From Hyunsoonleella flava (GTDB taxonomy: Bacteria; Bacteroidota; Bacteroidia; Flavobacteriales; Flavobacteriaceae): a DNA stretch of 64,000 nt. The first letter of the stretch is position 1; each line of letters begins with the position of its first letter. A program made the translations under genes and the position numbers. This document shows, one piece after another, positions 25,502-33,218 of the stretch. Under the pieces are notes generated by a model, which did not search any database, was not told the origin of the DNA, and saw only the letters and a list, made by a program, of their open reading frames with translations. The DNA lies in assembly GCF_004310325.1 (NCBI RefSeq), contig NZ_SIRT01000003.1, positions 124,001 through 188,000 on the forward strand. The letters run 5' to 3'.

Positions 25502-26593
25502 CTATTCTCTAAAGGTTAGTTTTGAAATTCTACCCTTTCCTGCTACATACGCCACAGAATCGTTCAAAAACCGGATGGTATAAAAGCCCTCATTACTAAG
25601 GTGTTGCCAAGTACTCCCAGAATCGCTACTGTAATCAATACCTTTAAAACCAACCGCTACCAATTTCCTGCCTTCACCATTCGGCACATATTGCACACAA
25701 CTGCGGTATCCAGGGTTTTGATTTTGGGCTACTAGTTCCCAAGTTTTACCTCCATCTGTGGTTCTTATTTTATTGGCAGCATTATCATCTGGCTTGGTAT
25801 AATCGCCACCAATGGCAAAACCATGCAGTTCGTCATAAAAGTCAATAGAATAAATACCTTCGGTTTCTTCTGCCTTTACTATTGGAGTAGCAAAAACCTC
25901 CCATGTGTTTCCTTTATCTGGAGAGAAATACACACGTCCCGCAGTAGTAGCCACCCAAGTTTTATTGTCAACAATTGCTATATTGGTATCACTAGCAGCA
26001 AAAGCACCTTCATTTTCAGTAGCTTTTGGCAAATCGTCACATGATAGTTTCTCCCAACTTTTTCCACCATCTCGTGTAATGATAACACTCAAACAACCAT
26101 CGGTTGAATCTCCAATCGCAATACCCTCTTGATTATTCCAAAATTCCATGGAATCATAGAAGGCTTTGGGATGGTTTTCTTGGTAAACCACTTTATTCTT
26201 TTCTAAATCAGCATCTAAACTAAAAACTAATGCAGGACTTCCTATAGTTATTCCAAAACCTTTGTTTTCATTTATTGCTAGGGCTCTAAAATTTAATTTT
26301 AAAGTATCAGTTGATAAATCAATCTTGTGATTATAAAAAGGTTTATTTTTTAATGAATCTACATGATTAAACGAAGAATTTGGCATCAAAATTCCAAGCT
26401 CCCCTCTCGAGGTCAAATAAACTACGATACTATTTTTAGATTCAATAATTTCTAAAGCCCTCACATCCAATGATGAATCTTCAACTAAATGCTCAATTTT
26501 TAAAGATGAAAAACGCCTTTCTGATAAGTTATCTATATGGTTGAATCCAAAACAAACAATAATTAAACTAAATAATGGCAAAAGTTTCTTCAT
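25502..26593 (-). CDS. Secreted BNR/YCF48-type beta-propeller protein
   Basis: The 363-residue protein has a signal peptide (MKKLLPLFSLIIVCFGFNH) and at least four BNR/sialidase-type blades with S/T-x-D-x-G-x-T/S-W patterns: RDGGKSWEKL, PDKGNTWEVF, TDGGKTWELV and SDSGSTWQHL. YCF48-like and sialidase-like propellers share this signature; the catalytic Arg/Glu of true sialidases were not identifiable, so a hydrolase role is doubtful. It is often annotated as oxidoreductase in related genomes without evidence. It lies 78 bp downstream of the SCO1-like gene on the same strand. Confidence 0.8.
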   Translation of the reverse strand: MKKLLPLFSLIIVCFGFNHIDNLSERRFSSLKIEHLVEDSSLDVRALEIIESKNSIVVYLTSRGELGILMPNSSFNHVDSLKNKPFYNHKIDLSTDTLKLNFRALAINENKGFGITIGSPALVFSLDADLEKNKVVYQENHPKAFYDSMEFWNNQEGIAIGDSTDGCLSVIITRDGGKSWEKLSCDDLPKATENEGAFAASDTNIAIVDNKTWVATTAGRVYFSPDKGNTWEVFATPIVKAEETEGIYSIDFYDELHGFAIGGDYTKPDDNAANKIRTTDGGKTWELVAQNQNPGYRSCVQYVPNGEGRKLVAVGFKGIDYSSDSGSTWQHLSNEGFYTIRFLNDSVAYVAGKGRISKLTFRE

Positions 26594-26671
26594 AACGCTC
26601 TAATTTCTCTAAAAATAGAAAAAGCTTTGAGAATACCCTCGAAGCTTATCGTTAAAGTATCGCTTATTATA

Positions 26672-27424
26672 TCAAATTTCTCGCTTCAATATCTCAACAT
26701 GTCGTTTTAGGCGTTCTATATCAACAGGCAAGGTACCATTATAAACCCCACGTATGTGACCCTTTTTATCAACTAGAATAAAATTTTCAGTGTGTATAAA
26801 ATTGCTCTCATCTTGGGTTTTGGTAAAATCTTCGTCGGCAAAATAACCTGTTCTGGCAATGTTATATAGTTCATCTTTATCCCCCGTTACCAAATGCCAT
26901 TTACTGGAATTTACATCATATTTTTCAGCGTATTTTTTTAACACAGGAATAGAATCTCGCCAAGGCATTACGGTGTGAGATAACAACAGGATATCTGCAT
27001 CTTTTTCAAAAGTATCTTGTAGAGTCTTCATATTTGTAGTGAGTTTTGGGCATATACCAGGACAACTTGTAAAAAAGAAATCAGCAATATAGATTTTGCC
27101 CTTAAACGTATTGTTATTGATGGTTTCGCCATTTTGATTTACAAATGAAAACTCTGGAATTTTATGCTTCGGTGTATTCCATTCAGGTGTAAAATCGGCA
27201 CCGTTGAAGTATGGTAACATCGTAGTTTCTGCAAGTGTTGGTTCGCTTGTCTGGCTTTTACAAGAGATAAAGCACAATGAGAACAAGAAAACAATGAAAA
27301 ACGTTCTTAACCCTGTTAGTCCCTCAAATTGAATACATTGAAGCGGAAGTGATTTATCATGAGATATCAAATTAATCCCGAAAGCTTTCGGGACAGCGCA
27401 ATAACACAATTTATTCAATTTCAT
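26672..27424 (-). CDS. SCO1/SenC-family lipoprotein
   Basis: SCO proteins are thioredoxin-fold copper chaperones or thiol oxidoreductases for cytochrome oxidase. The copper site is intact: CPGIC (CxxxC) in FFFTSCPGICPKL and the downstream His in NFIHTENFILVD. The lipoprotein signal (TFFIVFLFSLCFISC) is unusually far inside, at about residue 40: the first ATG gives an extra hydrophilic N terminus of about 38 residues translated through an 18-bp palindrome at 27376-27393. A TTG at 27433 is the only other upstream start. The start overlaps the end of the MORN gene. The extension may be a degraded leader; a GTG or ATG closer to the signal is not available in frame. Confidence 0.88.
   Translation of the reverse strand: MKLNKLCYCAVPKAFGINLISHDKSLPLQCIQFEGLTGLRTFFIVFLFSLCFISCKSQTSEPTLAETTMLPYFNGADFTPEWNTPKHKIPEFSFVNQNGETINNNTFKGKIYIADFFFTSCPGICPKLTTNMKTLQDTFEKDADILLLSHTVMPWRDSIPVLKKYAEKYDVNSSKWHLVTGDKDELYNIARTGYFADEDFTKTQDESNFIHTENFILVDKKGHIRGVYNGTLPVDIERLKRHVEILKREI
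27376..27393. repeat. Perfect 18-bp palindrome inside the SCO1 N-terminal extension
   Basis: TCCCGAAAGC and its mirror GCTTTCGGGA (overlapping at the centre) form a perfect palindrome. Palindromes of this type are common as dispersed short elements in flavobacterial intergenic DNA (from memory). Here it lies in frame between the start codon and the signal peptide. Confidence 0.85.
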
Positions 27425-27980
27425 CTTTATCAACTGTTACGGTGTAACATTTTTTTAATCCTATTAAGCCGAAACGATCACCTCCAACCACTTCATAGTT
27501 CGCCTTTATTGACCCATCAGGCTTCCACATGCGTTGTTTTCCGGCTTCTTTTCCTTCTTTATAATTAAAATCTTGAAAAACCTGACCAGATTCATACCAC
27601 TCTTTTACCGCGCCATGAAACTCACCTTTATCATTAAAATGATATTCAAACTTTAAATTACCTGAAGACCACCACGATTTATGAACTCCAACCTTAAATC
27701 CTTCTGAATAAAAACGCTCGCTTAATTGACTTCCATTTGTGTACCACTGTTGTTCATTACCATGCTTTTTTCCATTGAGGTACTCCGTTCTAGACTTTAT
27801 AATTTCAGTCGTGAAATTCTCTAACAACACACCATTAAAAGGCTTTTGCTTGTAGAGTAAAACTCCATTATCTAACTTCAAGTTTTCGTCTGAAGCTCCT
27901 ACAATATTTGTTTCAGCTGCCCTATTACAACCTACTGCAAATAGCATAATAAAGACGATATGACAATAAAAGAATTTCAA
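27411..27980 (-). CDS. MORN-repeat lipoprotein (YwqK-like)
   Basis: The 189-residue protein has a short lipoprotein signal (FYCHIVFIMLFAVGC) and at least five MORN-like repeats of the form YxxGxxxGxxxxWYxNGxL, for example YLNGKKHGNEQQWYTNGSQL and WYESGQVFQDFNYKEGKEAG. The YwqK family is named after an antitoxin in Bacillus, but most members, including lipidated ones like this, are of unknown role and probably act as scaffold or adaptor. Its end overlaps the start of the SCO1-like gene and it follows the YHYH gene without a gap, so the three are one operon. Confidence 0.85.
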   Translation of the reverse strand: MKFFYCHIVFIMLFAVGCNRAAETNIVGASDENLKLDNGVLLYKQKPFNGVLLENFTTEIIKSRTEYLNGKKHGNEQQWYTNGSQLSERFYSEGFKVGVHKSWWSSGNLKFEYHFNDKGEFHGAVKEWYESGQVFQDFNYKEGKEAGKQRMWKPDGSIKANYEVVGGDRFGLIGLKKCYTVTVDKDEIE

Positions 27981-28757
27981 CTAGCGTGATATATTTCCTG
28001 GTGTACCGAAAAATCCGTTTCCGTTTAAATAAGGGTCTTCACCAGTAATGTGATAATGATAAATACCATCTGGAAAATCAACCGTACTATGCGTATGTCC
28101 ATGATACACATCTAAATCACTATTGGTAACCACTTCACCATTTTCTTTAGGCCCATACACGGGGAATCCATCTGCCAAAAGTCCTAAAAAAGCATCTTCA
28201 CCAAATTGTTCAGTAAGGTATGTAGGCTCAATATGATAATGGTATTGATCCTGTCCTGCGGGATGACCTAAATACTGATCGAACGAATTAATCTCATTTG
28301 TTAGTGGGGAACCACCTGCAGCATACTGATTAAAAAATACAACACCATTTCTGGAAATACCAATGGGACCCATTGGAGTAGCTTCTTTATTAGTAGCTTC
28401 TTTAGGGTTTAAGGTTATTGTAAATACTATGTTTTGTTCTGCAATTGCATTTGGGTTCAATCTAAAATTAGCATTTGTACCATTATATGCCTCGTACAAT
28501 AGGTGATTTGTTGGCCAATATGGGCTCTTATGATTTGGTAAATCTGCTGTTGTAAATGTCACAGTATTGCCATTTACAGCATACGACAAACCTGTGCCTT
28601 CGAACTTAGAAAGTATACCAGAAACATCATAAGTAGTGGTGTTTTCGATGGTTTCTTCTTCCTGTTCCATAACTGGTGTATCATCAATGTTAGAACATGC
28701 TATTATTACAAAAATTAAAAGTAAAAACTGACTTATATATTTGGATGTCTTCATCAT
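27981..28757 (-). CDS. YHYH-domain lipoprotein
   Basis: The 258-residue protein is lipidated (LLIFVIIACSN) and carries the two YHYH signatures, QYHYHIEPTYL and IYHYHITGEDP, plus HGHTH in between. The clustered His suggest metal binding, possibly copper, but the role of the domain is not known. The gene sits between a sulfatase gene (14 bp upstream) and the MORN/SCO1-like genes downstream. In this setting the SCO1-like protein is a plausible copper partner; that is inference. Confidence 0.85.
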   Translation of the reverse strand: MMKTSKYISQFLLLIFVIIACSNIDDTPVMEQEEETIENTTTYDVSGILSKFEGTGLSYAVNGNTVTFTTADLPNHKSPYWPTNHLLYEAYNGTNANFRLNPNAIAEQNIVFTITLNPKEATNKEATPMGPIGISRNGVVFFNQYAAGGSPLTNEINSFDQYLGHPAGQDQYHYHIEPTYLTEQFGEDAFLGLLADGFPVYGPKENGEVVTNSDLDVYHGHTHSTVDFPDGIYHYHITGEDPYLNGNGFFGTPGNISR

Positions 28758-28771
28758 AATTATGTGTTAAA

Positions 28772-30082
28772 TTATAGTTTAAAGTTATTTAATTGCGCCT
28801 CTAAAATAGCTCTAGTGGTTGCTTCATCATTACTTAATCCACCGTTAGCATTCAATAAATTGGTAGTCTCTAGAGGATCAACTGCTAAGTCGTAAAACGC
28901 CTCGGTATCATCTGCAAACCGAATATATTTATAGGTAGCATTTCTAATCGCATAATCAAAGGTAGCACCTCCATTATCCACCTCAGCATAACTATATTCT
29001 CTTACACTTACACCAGGTGTATGTAACATAGGCTCAAAATTTTTGCTATCTCGCATTTCTCCTGTATCTGCATTGGCTATGGCAGCTATGGTAGCAAATA
29101 CATCTGTAGAATTTAATATAGCATCTTCGGTCACACCCCTTCTTGTAACACCAGCACCAGAAATTACCATTGGCACACGAATACCACCTTCGTATACACT
29201 ATTTTTTGCCCTTCGCCTCGGGTACTCTTGCACCACCCTATTCGGCGTACCATTATCGCCTATAAATATAATTATCGTGTTATCACGTTCTTGCTGTGTC
29301 ATAGCATCAAGAAGCCTTCCTATTTCCGCATCCATAGCCTCTAGCATCGCCATGTAGTAAGGTAAAGGATTGCTATCAATACTCGATTGGTCATTTGGTA
29401 AATTACCTTGACTGTGCAAATCAGCATCAGGTAAATGAAACGGTGTGTGCGGCGCATTATATGCCAACCATAAAAACCAAGGTTGCGTTTGCGCACTAAC
29501 CCAATCAATAGCTAAATCTGTAAACTTTGTGGTTGTATAGGTATTACTTGTTAATGTTTGTCCGTCGTCGTATAAATTCCAACTCCAATAATCCCTAACA
29601 CCCCCAGATAAAATGCCAGCATAAGTACCAACTCCTATATTATTAGGATGAGCAGTATCAGACGATAAATGCCATTTCCCAAAAACCGCATGTGCATACC
29701 CTGAGTTATTCAAATCCAAGTGTTTCTGTATAGAGGTTTCGCTAGTAGGTAACACATCTCCAACGCCTGTTATCCCTGTCCTAAAGCCATATTTACCAGT
29801 TAACATACTGGCACGGGTTGGCGTACAAACCGCATAAGACCACATGTTATTAAAAACAATACCAGTATCAATCATCCCTTCTAAATTTGGCATATTAGGC
29901 TTAATATTGCCAATAGCATAGCCTGGAGCAGCATCAACCCCCATGTCGTCGGCAATAATTAAAAGTATATTTGGTGGGTTAGTAGAGTTGTCTGTATCAT
30001 CCATAGCAATATCAACACTTTCGGTAGAACCACATGATAATATGACTAATAAACACACAAGAATAAAATTTGGTAATTTCAT
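28772..30082 (-). CDS. Sulfatase (arylsulfatase-type lipoprotein)
   Basis: The 436-residue enzyme has a lipoprotein signal (LVCLLVILSCGS) and a sulfatase domain starting at NILLIIADDMGVD, the first metal site. The formylglycine motif CTPTRASMLTGKYGFRTG (Cys about residue 85) is intact and of the Cys type, which is matured by FGE or anaerobic sulfatase-maturating enzyme, not encoded nearby. Other sites are GKWHLSS and IFIGDNGTP. It should hydrolyse sulfate esters, perhaps of algal polysaccharide, but no SusCD pair or glycoside hydrolase lies in the window. Confidence 0.93.
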   Translation of the reverse strand: MKLPNFILVCLLVILSCGSTESVDIAMDDTDNSTNPPNILLIIADDMGVDAAPGYAIGNIKPNMPNLEGMIDTGIVFNNMWSYAVCTPTRASMLTGKYGFRTGITGVGDVLPTSETSIQKHLDLNNSGYAHAVFGKWHLSSDTAHPNNIGVGTYAGILSGGVRDYWSWNLYDDGQTLTSNTYTTTKFTDLAIDWVSAQTQPWFLWLAYNAPHTPFHLPDADLHSQGNLPNDQSSIDSNPLPYYMAMLEAMDAEIGRLLDAMTQQERDNTIIIFIGDNGTPNRVVQEYPRRRAKNSVYEGGIRVPMVISGAGVTRRGVTEDAILNSTDVFATIAAIANADTGEMRDSKNFEPMLHTPGVSVREYSYAEVDNGGATFDYAIRNATYKYIRFADDTEAFYDLAVDPLETTNLLNANGGLSNDEATTRAILEAQLNNFKL

Positions 30083-30140
30083 TTTGGTCTAATTTTCATG
30101 TTTAGACTCGCACAAATTAAAAAGGTTTAATTATTTTTTT

Positions 30141-30240
30141 GGGCGTTCCCCTATCGGGTCAGGCTTTCCCCTACAAGTCCTCGCACCTCCTGCGTCGGGC
30201 TGTGGGCTTTCCACTGCAATCCTTAACGCACCTATCTGCC
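30141..30240. repeat. Dispersed intergenic repeat, copy 1 (minus orientation)
   Basis: This G+C-rich stretch differs sharply from its surroundings. On the minus strand it begins with GCGTTAAGGATTGCAG (30229-30214) and continues with short palindromic pieces (GGAAAGCCCACAGCCC, GACGCAGGAGGTGCG). The first 16 bases occur again exactly at 34269-34284 on the plus strand. I recall similar elements as dispersed repeats in flavobacterial genomes, but could not search. Confidence 0.65.
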
Positions 30241-30355
30241 AAAGCCAGTACTACGCCAAAAGTAAAAACCTACCCGCAAAACAATCAGCAAAACTTGGCG
30301 TTAAACCATACTTTTTTAAACCAATAAACAATTCCACAATTCCACATATATAATG

Positions 30356-30363
30356 TACCTTTG
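30356..30363 (+). promoter_or_regulatory. -7 element before the RsmB/NOP gene
   Basis: TACCTTTG fits TAnnTTTG; it lies 78 bp before the ATG at 30442. The -33 region is not recognisable. Confidence 0.55.
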
Positions 30364-30441
30364 CGGTCAAATTTTTAACCAGTTCAATTTCGGTTTGAAC
30401 GACTACGTCAAACTGCCACTGAACACTGAGCACTAACAAAG

Positions 30442-31659
30442 ATGCGCTTACACAGAAACCTTTGCTTCGCCGTGATAGACGGACTTACCAAAATCTTTAA
30501 TGAAGAAGAATACGCAGATAAAGTAATTCAGCAATTGCTGAAGCACGACAAACGTTGGGGCTCAAGAGATAGGGCATTTGTAGCTGAAACTACTTACGAT
30601 ATCGTACGTTGGAAACGCCTTTACGCCGAAATAGCCGAAGTAAAAGAACCTTTTGACCGTGATAATTTATGGCGAATGTTTGCCGTTTGGGCAACCCTAA
30701 AAGGCATTAAATTACCCGATTGGAAATACTTTGAAAACACCCCAACCCGCAAAATAAAAGGGCGTTTTGATGAACTTTCAAAAATTAGAAAACTAAGAGA
30801 ATCCATTCCTGATTGGATGGACGAAGTAGGTGTCTCAGAATTAGGCGAAGCCAAATGGACCAAGGAAATCGCCATGCAGAACGAGCAAGCCGATGTAATT
30901 TTAAGAGTCAACACCTTAAAAATCTCAAAAGATAAACTACAGAATATCCTATCAGACGAAAGTAATATTGAAACCGAATTTATCAAGGGTTACCCGTCTG
31001 CTTTAAAACTCACCGAACGTGCCAATGTTTTCGTTACCGATGCCTTCAAAAAGGGATATTTTGAAGTACAAGACGCATCTTCTCAATTAGTAGCAGAATT
31101 TCTAGATGTAACACCAGGCATGAAAGTGGTAGATACCTGCGCAGGTGCCGGTGGAAAAACACTGCACATGGCGTCCTTAATGGAAAATAAAGGGCAAATT
31201 GTGGCCATGGATATCTACGAAAGCAAGCTGAAAAAACTAAAAATTAGAGCACGTAGAAATGGGGTGCATAATGTAGATTTAAAAGTGATTGATTCTACAA
31301 AACCCATCAAAAAATTATACAATAAAGCCGACCGTGTGTTAATTGATGCGCCATGTTCCGGACTTGGTGTGTTACGCCGAAACCCGGATGCCAAATGGAA
31401 ATTGGAACCAGAGTTTTTAGATAGAATTAGAGGCGTACAGCAAGACGTTTTGCAACAATATTCTAGAATGGTAAAACCAAATGGAAAATTGGTCTATGCT
31501 ACATGTTCCGTGTTACCATCCGAAAATCAAAATCAAGTAGAATCATTTCTAAAATCAGAAGCTGGTGCCAATTTTGAGTTAGTAAAAGACAAAAAAATAT
31601 TAGCACACGAAAAAGGTTTTGATGGATTTTATATGGCTTTGTTAGAGAGAAAAGCTTAA
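30442..31659 (+). CDS. RsmB/NOP family rRNA m5C methyltransferase
   Basis: The 405-residue protein has an N-terminal RNA-binding, NusB-like region and a class I SAM methyltransferase domain with VVDTCAGAGGKTLHMASLM (SAM loop), VLIDAPCSGLGVLRRNP and VYATCSVLPSENQNQ. The two Cys in the PC and TC motifs are the conserved pair of RNA m5C methyltransferases, TC being the nucleophile. The best-known relative is RsmB (16S C967), but bacterial NOP paralogues differ in target, so I leave out a symbol. It is preceded by an unusual dispersed repeat. Confidence 0.9.
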   Translation: MRLHRNLCFAVIDGLTKIFNEEEYADKVIQQLLKHDKRWGSRDRAFVAETTYDIVRWKRLYAEIAEVKEPFDRDNLWRMFAVWATLKGIKLPDWKYFENTPTRKIKGRFDELSKIRKLRESIPDWMDEVGVSELGEAKWTKEIAMQNEQADVILRVNTLKISKDKLQNILSDESNIETEFIKGYPSALKLTERANVFVTDAFKKGYFEVQDASSQLVAEFLDVTPGMKVVDTCAGAGGKTLHMASLMENKGQIVAMDIYESKLKKLKIRARRNGVHNVDLKVIDSTKPIKKLYNKADRVLIDAPCSGLGVLRRNPDAKWKLEPEFLDRIRGVQQDVLQQYSRMVKPNGKLVYATCSVLPSENQNQVESFLKSEAGANFELVKDKKILAHEKGFDGFYMALLERKA

Positions 31660-31683
31660 TTTTAGCTTACAAAAAGCTTTACT

Positions 31684-32220
31684 ATGATAAAATTCGTTAA
31701 GGTTAGCCTTCTGTTTAGTCTACTACTTTTGTTTTCCTGCCCGTCAGATGATGAAGATGCCTGCACTAAAACTATTATTGTGCAATTTGAGCAAACTATA
31801 AGTGGTCCCTCTGGAATCACGTTTATTCCTGAAATCACACAAGAAGTACCCTGTGATTTTCCTGAGCCAGAAGTAGTCGAACCAATTGATCAAGGCAACG
31901 CGTTAACTAATTTTTCTTACGAAGTGATAAGTTTTGTTTTTACACCCGACACAGGGAATAATACAAGTAGATTACAATTTGAAATAAAATTGAATAACGA
32001 AAATGACTTTGTTGTTAAAGGGGTCCCAGTTTTAACTATTGATTCAGATAACATACAATTCTCAACAAGTTATTCAAACGATGCAATAGCACCCTGTTAT
32101 GAGATTCAAGCTAATTCAAGTTGTAATCACACCTATGATAAAGAAACACCACTTGATCCCAACCTCGGTCCTCCACCTAGTAAATTCGATCTGGTTTCCG
32201 TAAAATATGTGCTTAAATAA
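31684..32220 (+). CDS. Lipoprotein of unknown function
   Basis: The 178-residue protein starts with a lipoprotein signal (VSLLFSLLLLFSC) and then an acidic SDDEDA stretch typical for Bacteroidota surface lipoproteins. The mature part is beta-rich with four Cys in pairs (CTKTIIVQFE, VPCDFPEPE, PCYEIQANSSC) that may form disulfides. No family is recognisable. It lies 24 bp after the RsmB/NOP gene and has no terminator before it, so it may be on the same transcript. Confidence 0.75.
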   Translation: MIKFVKVSLLFSLLLLFSCPSDDEDACTKTIIVQFEQTISGPSGITFIPEITQEVPCDFPEPEVVEPIDQGNALTNFSYEVISFVFTPDTGNNTSRLQFEIKLNNENDFVVKGVPVLTIDSDNIQFSTSYSNDAIAPCYEIQANSSCNHTYDKETPLDPNLGPPPSKFDLVSVKYVLK

Positions 32221-32327
32221 AGTACCTTTTTCATTCTGAATTTATTTCAGAGACTTTTAAATCCTTATTTAATTACAAGAACATAAGCAAAATCAGATTG
32301 AGAAAAAAATACCGGTACTTTTAAATC

Positions 32328-33191
32328 ATGAATTTAGATTTAAAAACTCATCTTTCCAATATAATAAATGACTCTATTCAAAACGTCATCCCAATTAGTG
32401 GCGGGGACATCTCACAAGCCTACAAAATCACAACACCACAAGTAAATTACTTTTTAAAGGTTAATAACGCACCTGATGCATTAACAATGTTCCAAACGGA
32501 AGCGTTTAGTTTACAAACCATTGCCAATACCAACACCATAAAAACACCAAGAGTAATTGTTTGTGATAGTTTTGAAAATTCGGCGTTTTTAATAATGGAA
32601 TTTATCACGTCGAAATCGCCATCTTCTTCAGATTTTAAAGTACTCGGGGCACAACTGGCGCAATTGCATCAATGCAATTCTGAATATTTTGGTTTAGACC
32701 AAGATAATTTTATTGGGCATTTACCACAGCAAAATAACACACATAAAACTTGGCTTGATTTTTACAGCTATGAGAGACTACTACCTCAACTTGAACTAGC
32801 AAAAGAAAAAAACTTACTTGAAGATTCTGAATGCCCAACAACCGCGTGTATCAAAAGACAACTACAACCGCTTTTTGAAAACATAAAACCCAGTTTACTT
32901 CATGGTGATTTATGGAGTGGCAATTACATAATAGCAACAGATGGCACACCTTATTTAATTGACCCAGCGGTATATTATGGACATAATGAAGTAGATATTG
33001 CCATGAGCAAACTCTTTGGTGGTTTTGATGAGTCGTTTTATGAGGCTTACTTTTCAGAATACCCAATAGGTGAGGACACTTCAGCAAGAATTGAAATTTA
33101 TCAATTGTACTATTTGTTGGTACATTTAAATATGTTTGGAAGGTCTTACTATAGTGCTGTTAGCTCTATTTTAAAAAAGTACTTCACTTGA
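32328..33191 (+). CDS. Fructosamine kinase family protein
   Basis: The 287-residue protein is of the protein-kinase-like fold of fructosamine-3-kinases. It shows the N-terminal SGGDISQAYKI loop, the Lys in FLKVNN, the catalytic loop LLHGDLWSGNYI (about 190) and the metal Asp of YLIDPAVYYGHNEVDIAM. Such enzymes phosphorylate ribulosamines or fructosamines on glycated proteins for deglycation. The gene is followed almost directly by the inverted-repeat cassette; the stop codon overlaps the predicted -33 element of the cassette gene. Confidence 0.92.
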   Translation: MNLDLKTHLSNIINDSIQNVIPISGGDISQAYKITTPQVNYFLKVNNAPDALTMFQTEAFSLQTIANTNTIKTPRVIVCDSFENSAFLIMEFITSKSPSSSDFKVLGAQLAQLHQCNSEYFGLDQDNFIGHLPQQNNTHKTWLDFYSYERLLPQLELAKEKNLLEDSECPTTACIKRQLQPLFENIKPSLLHGDLWSGNYIIATDGTPYLIDPAVYYGHNEVDIAMSKLFGGFDESFYEAYFSEYPIGEDTSARIEIYQLYYLLVHLNMFGRSYYSAVSSILKKYFT

Positions 33192-33218
33192 CTTTGTAAA
33201 AAATTTCGGCTATCTTCG
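33188..33218 (+). promoter_or_regulatory. Promoter at the left end of the inverted-repeat cassette
   Basis: TTG at 33188-33190 and TATCTTCG at 33211-33218 are 20 bp apart, one base from the TAnnTTTG consensus. The last four bases of the -7 element are the first four of the cassette's terminal repeat, so the boundary falls inside the promoter. Confidence 0.55.

Larger units (their letters stand above)
30083..30441. other. Intergenic region between the sulfatase and RsmB/NOP genes
   Basis: Besides the repeat at 30141-30240 and the promoter at 30356-30363, this region holds a low-complexity tail (CACTGAACACTGAGCACT at about 30418-30435). Short frames across the repeat have no domain and are not genes. 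Confidence 0.6.

Noticed and set aside
30139-30327. Small open frame in the G+C-rich repeat
   Set aside because: The codons run through a non-coding dispersed repeat and have no domain; frames in such repeats are fortuitous.
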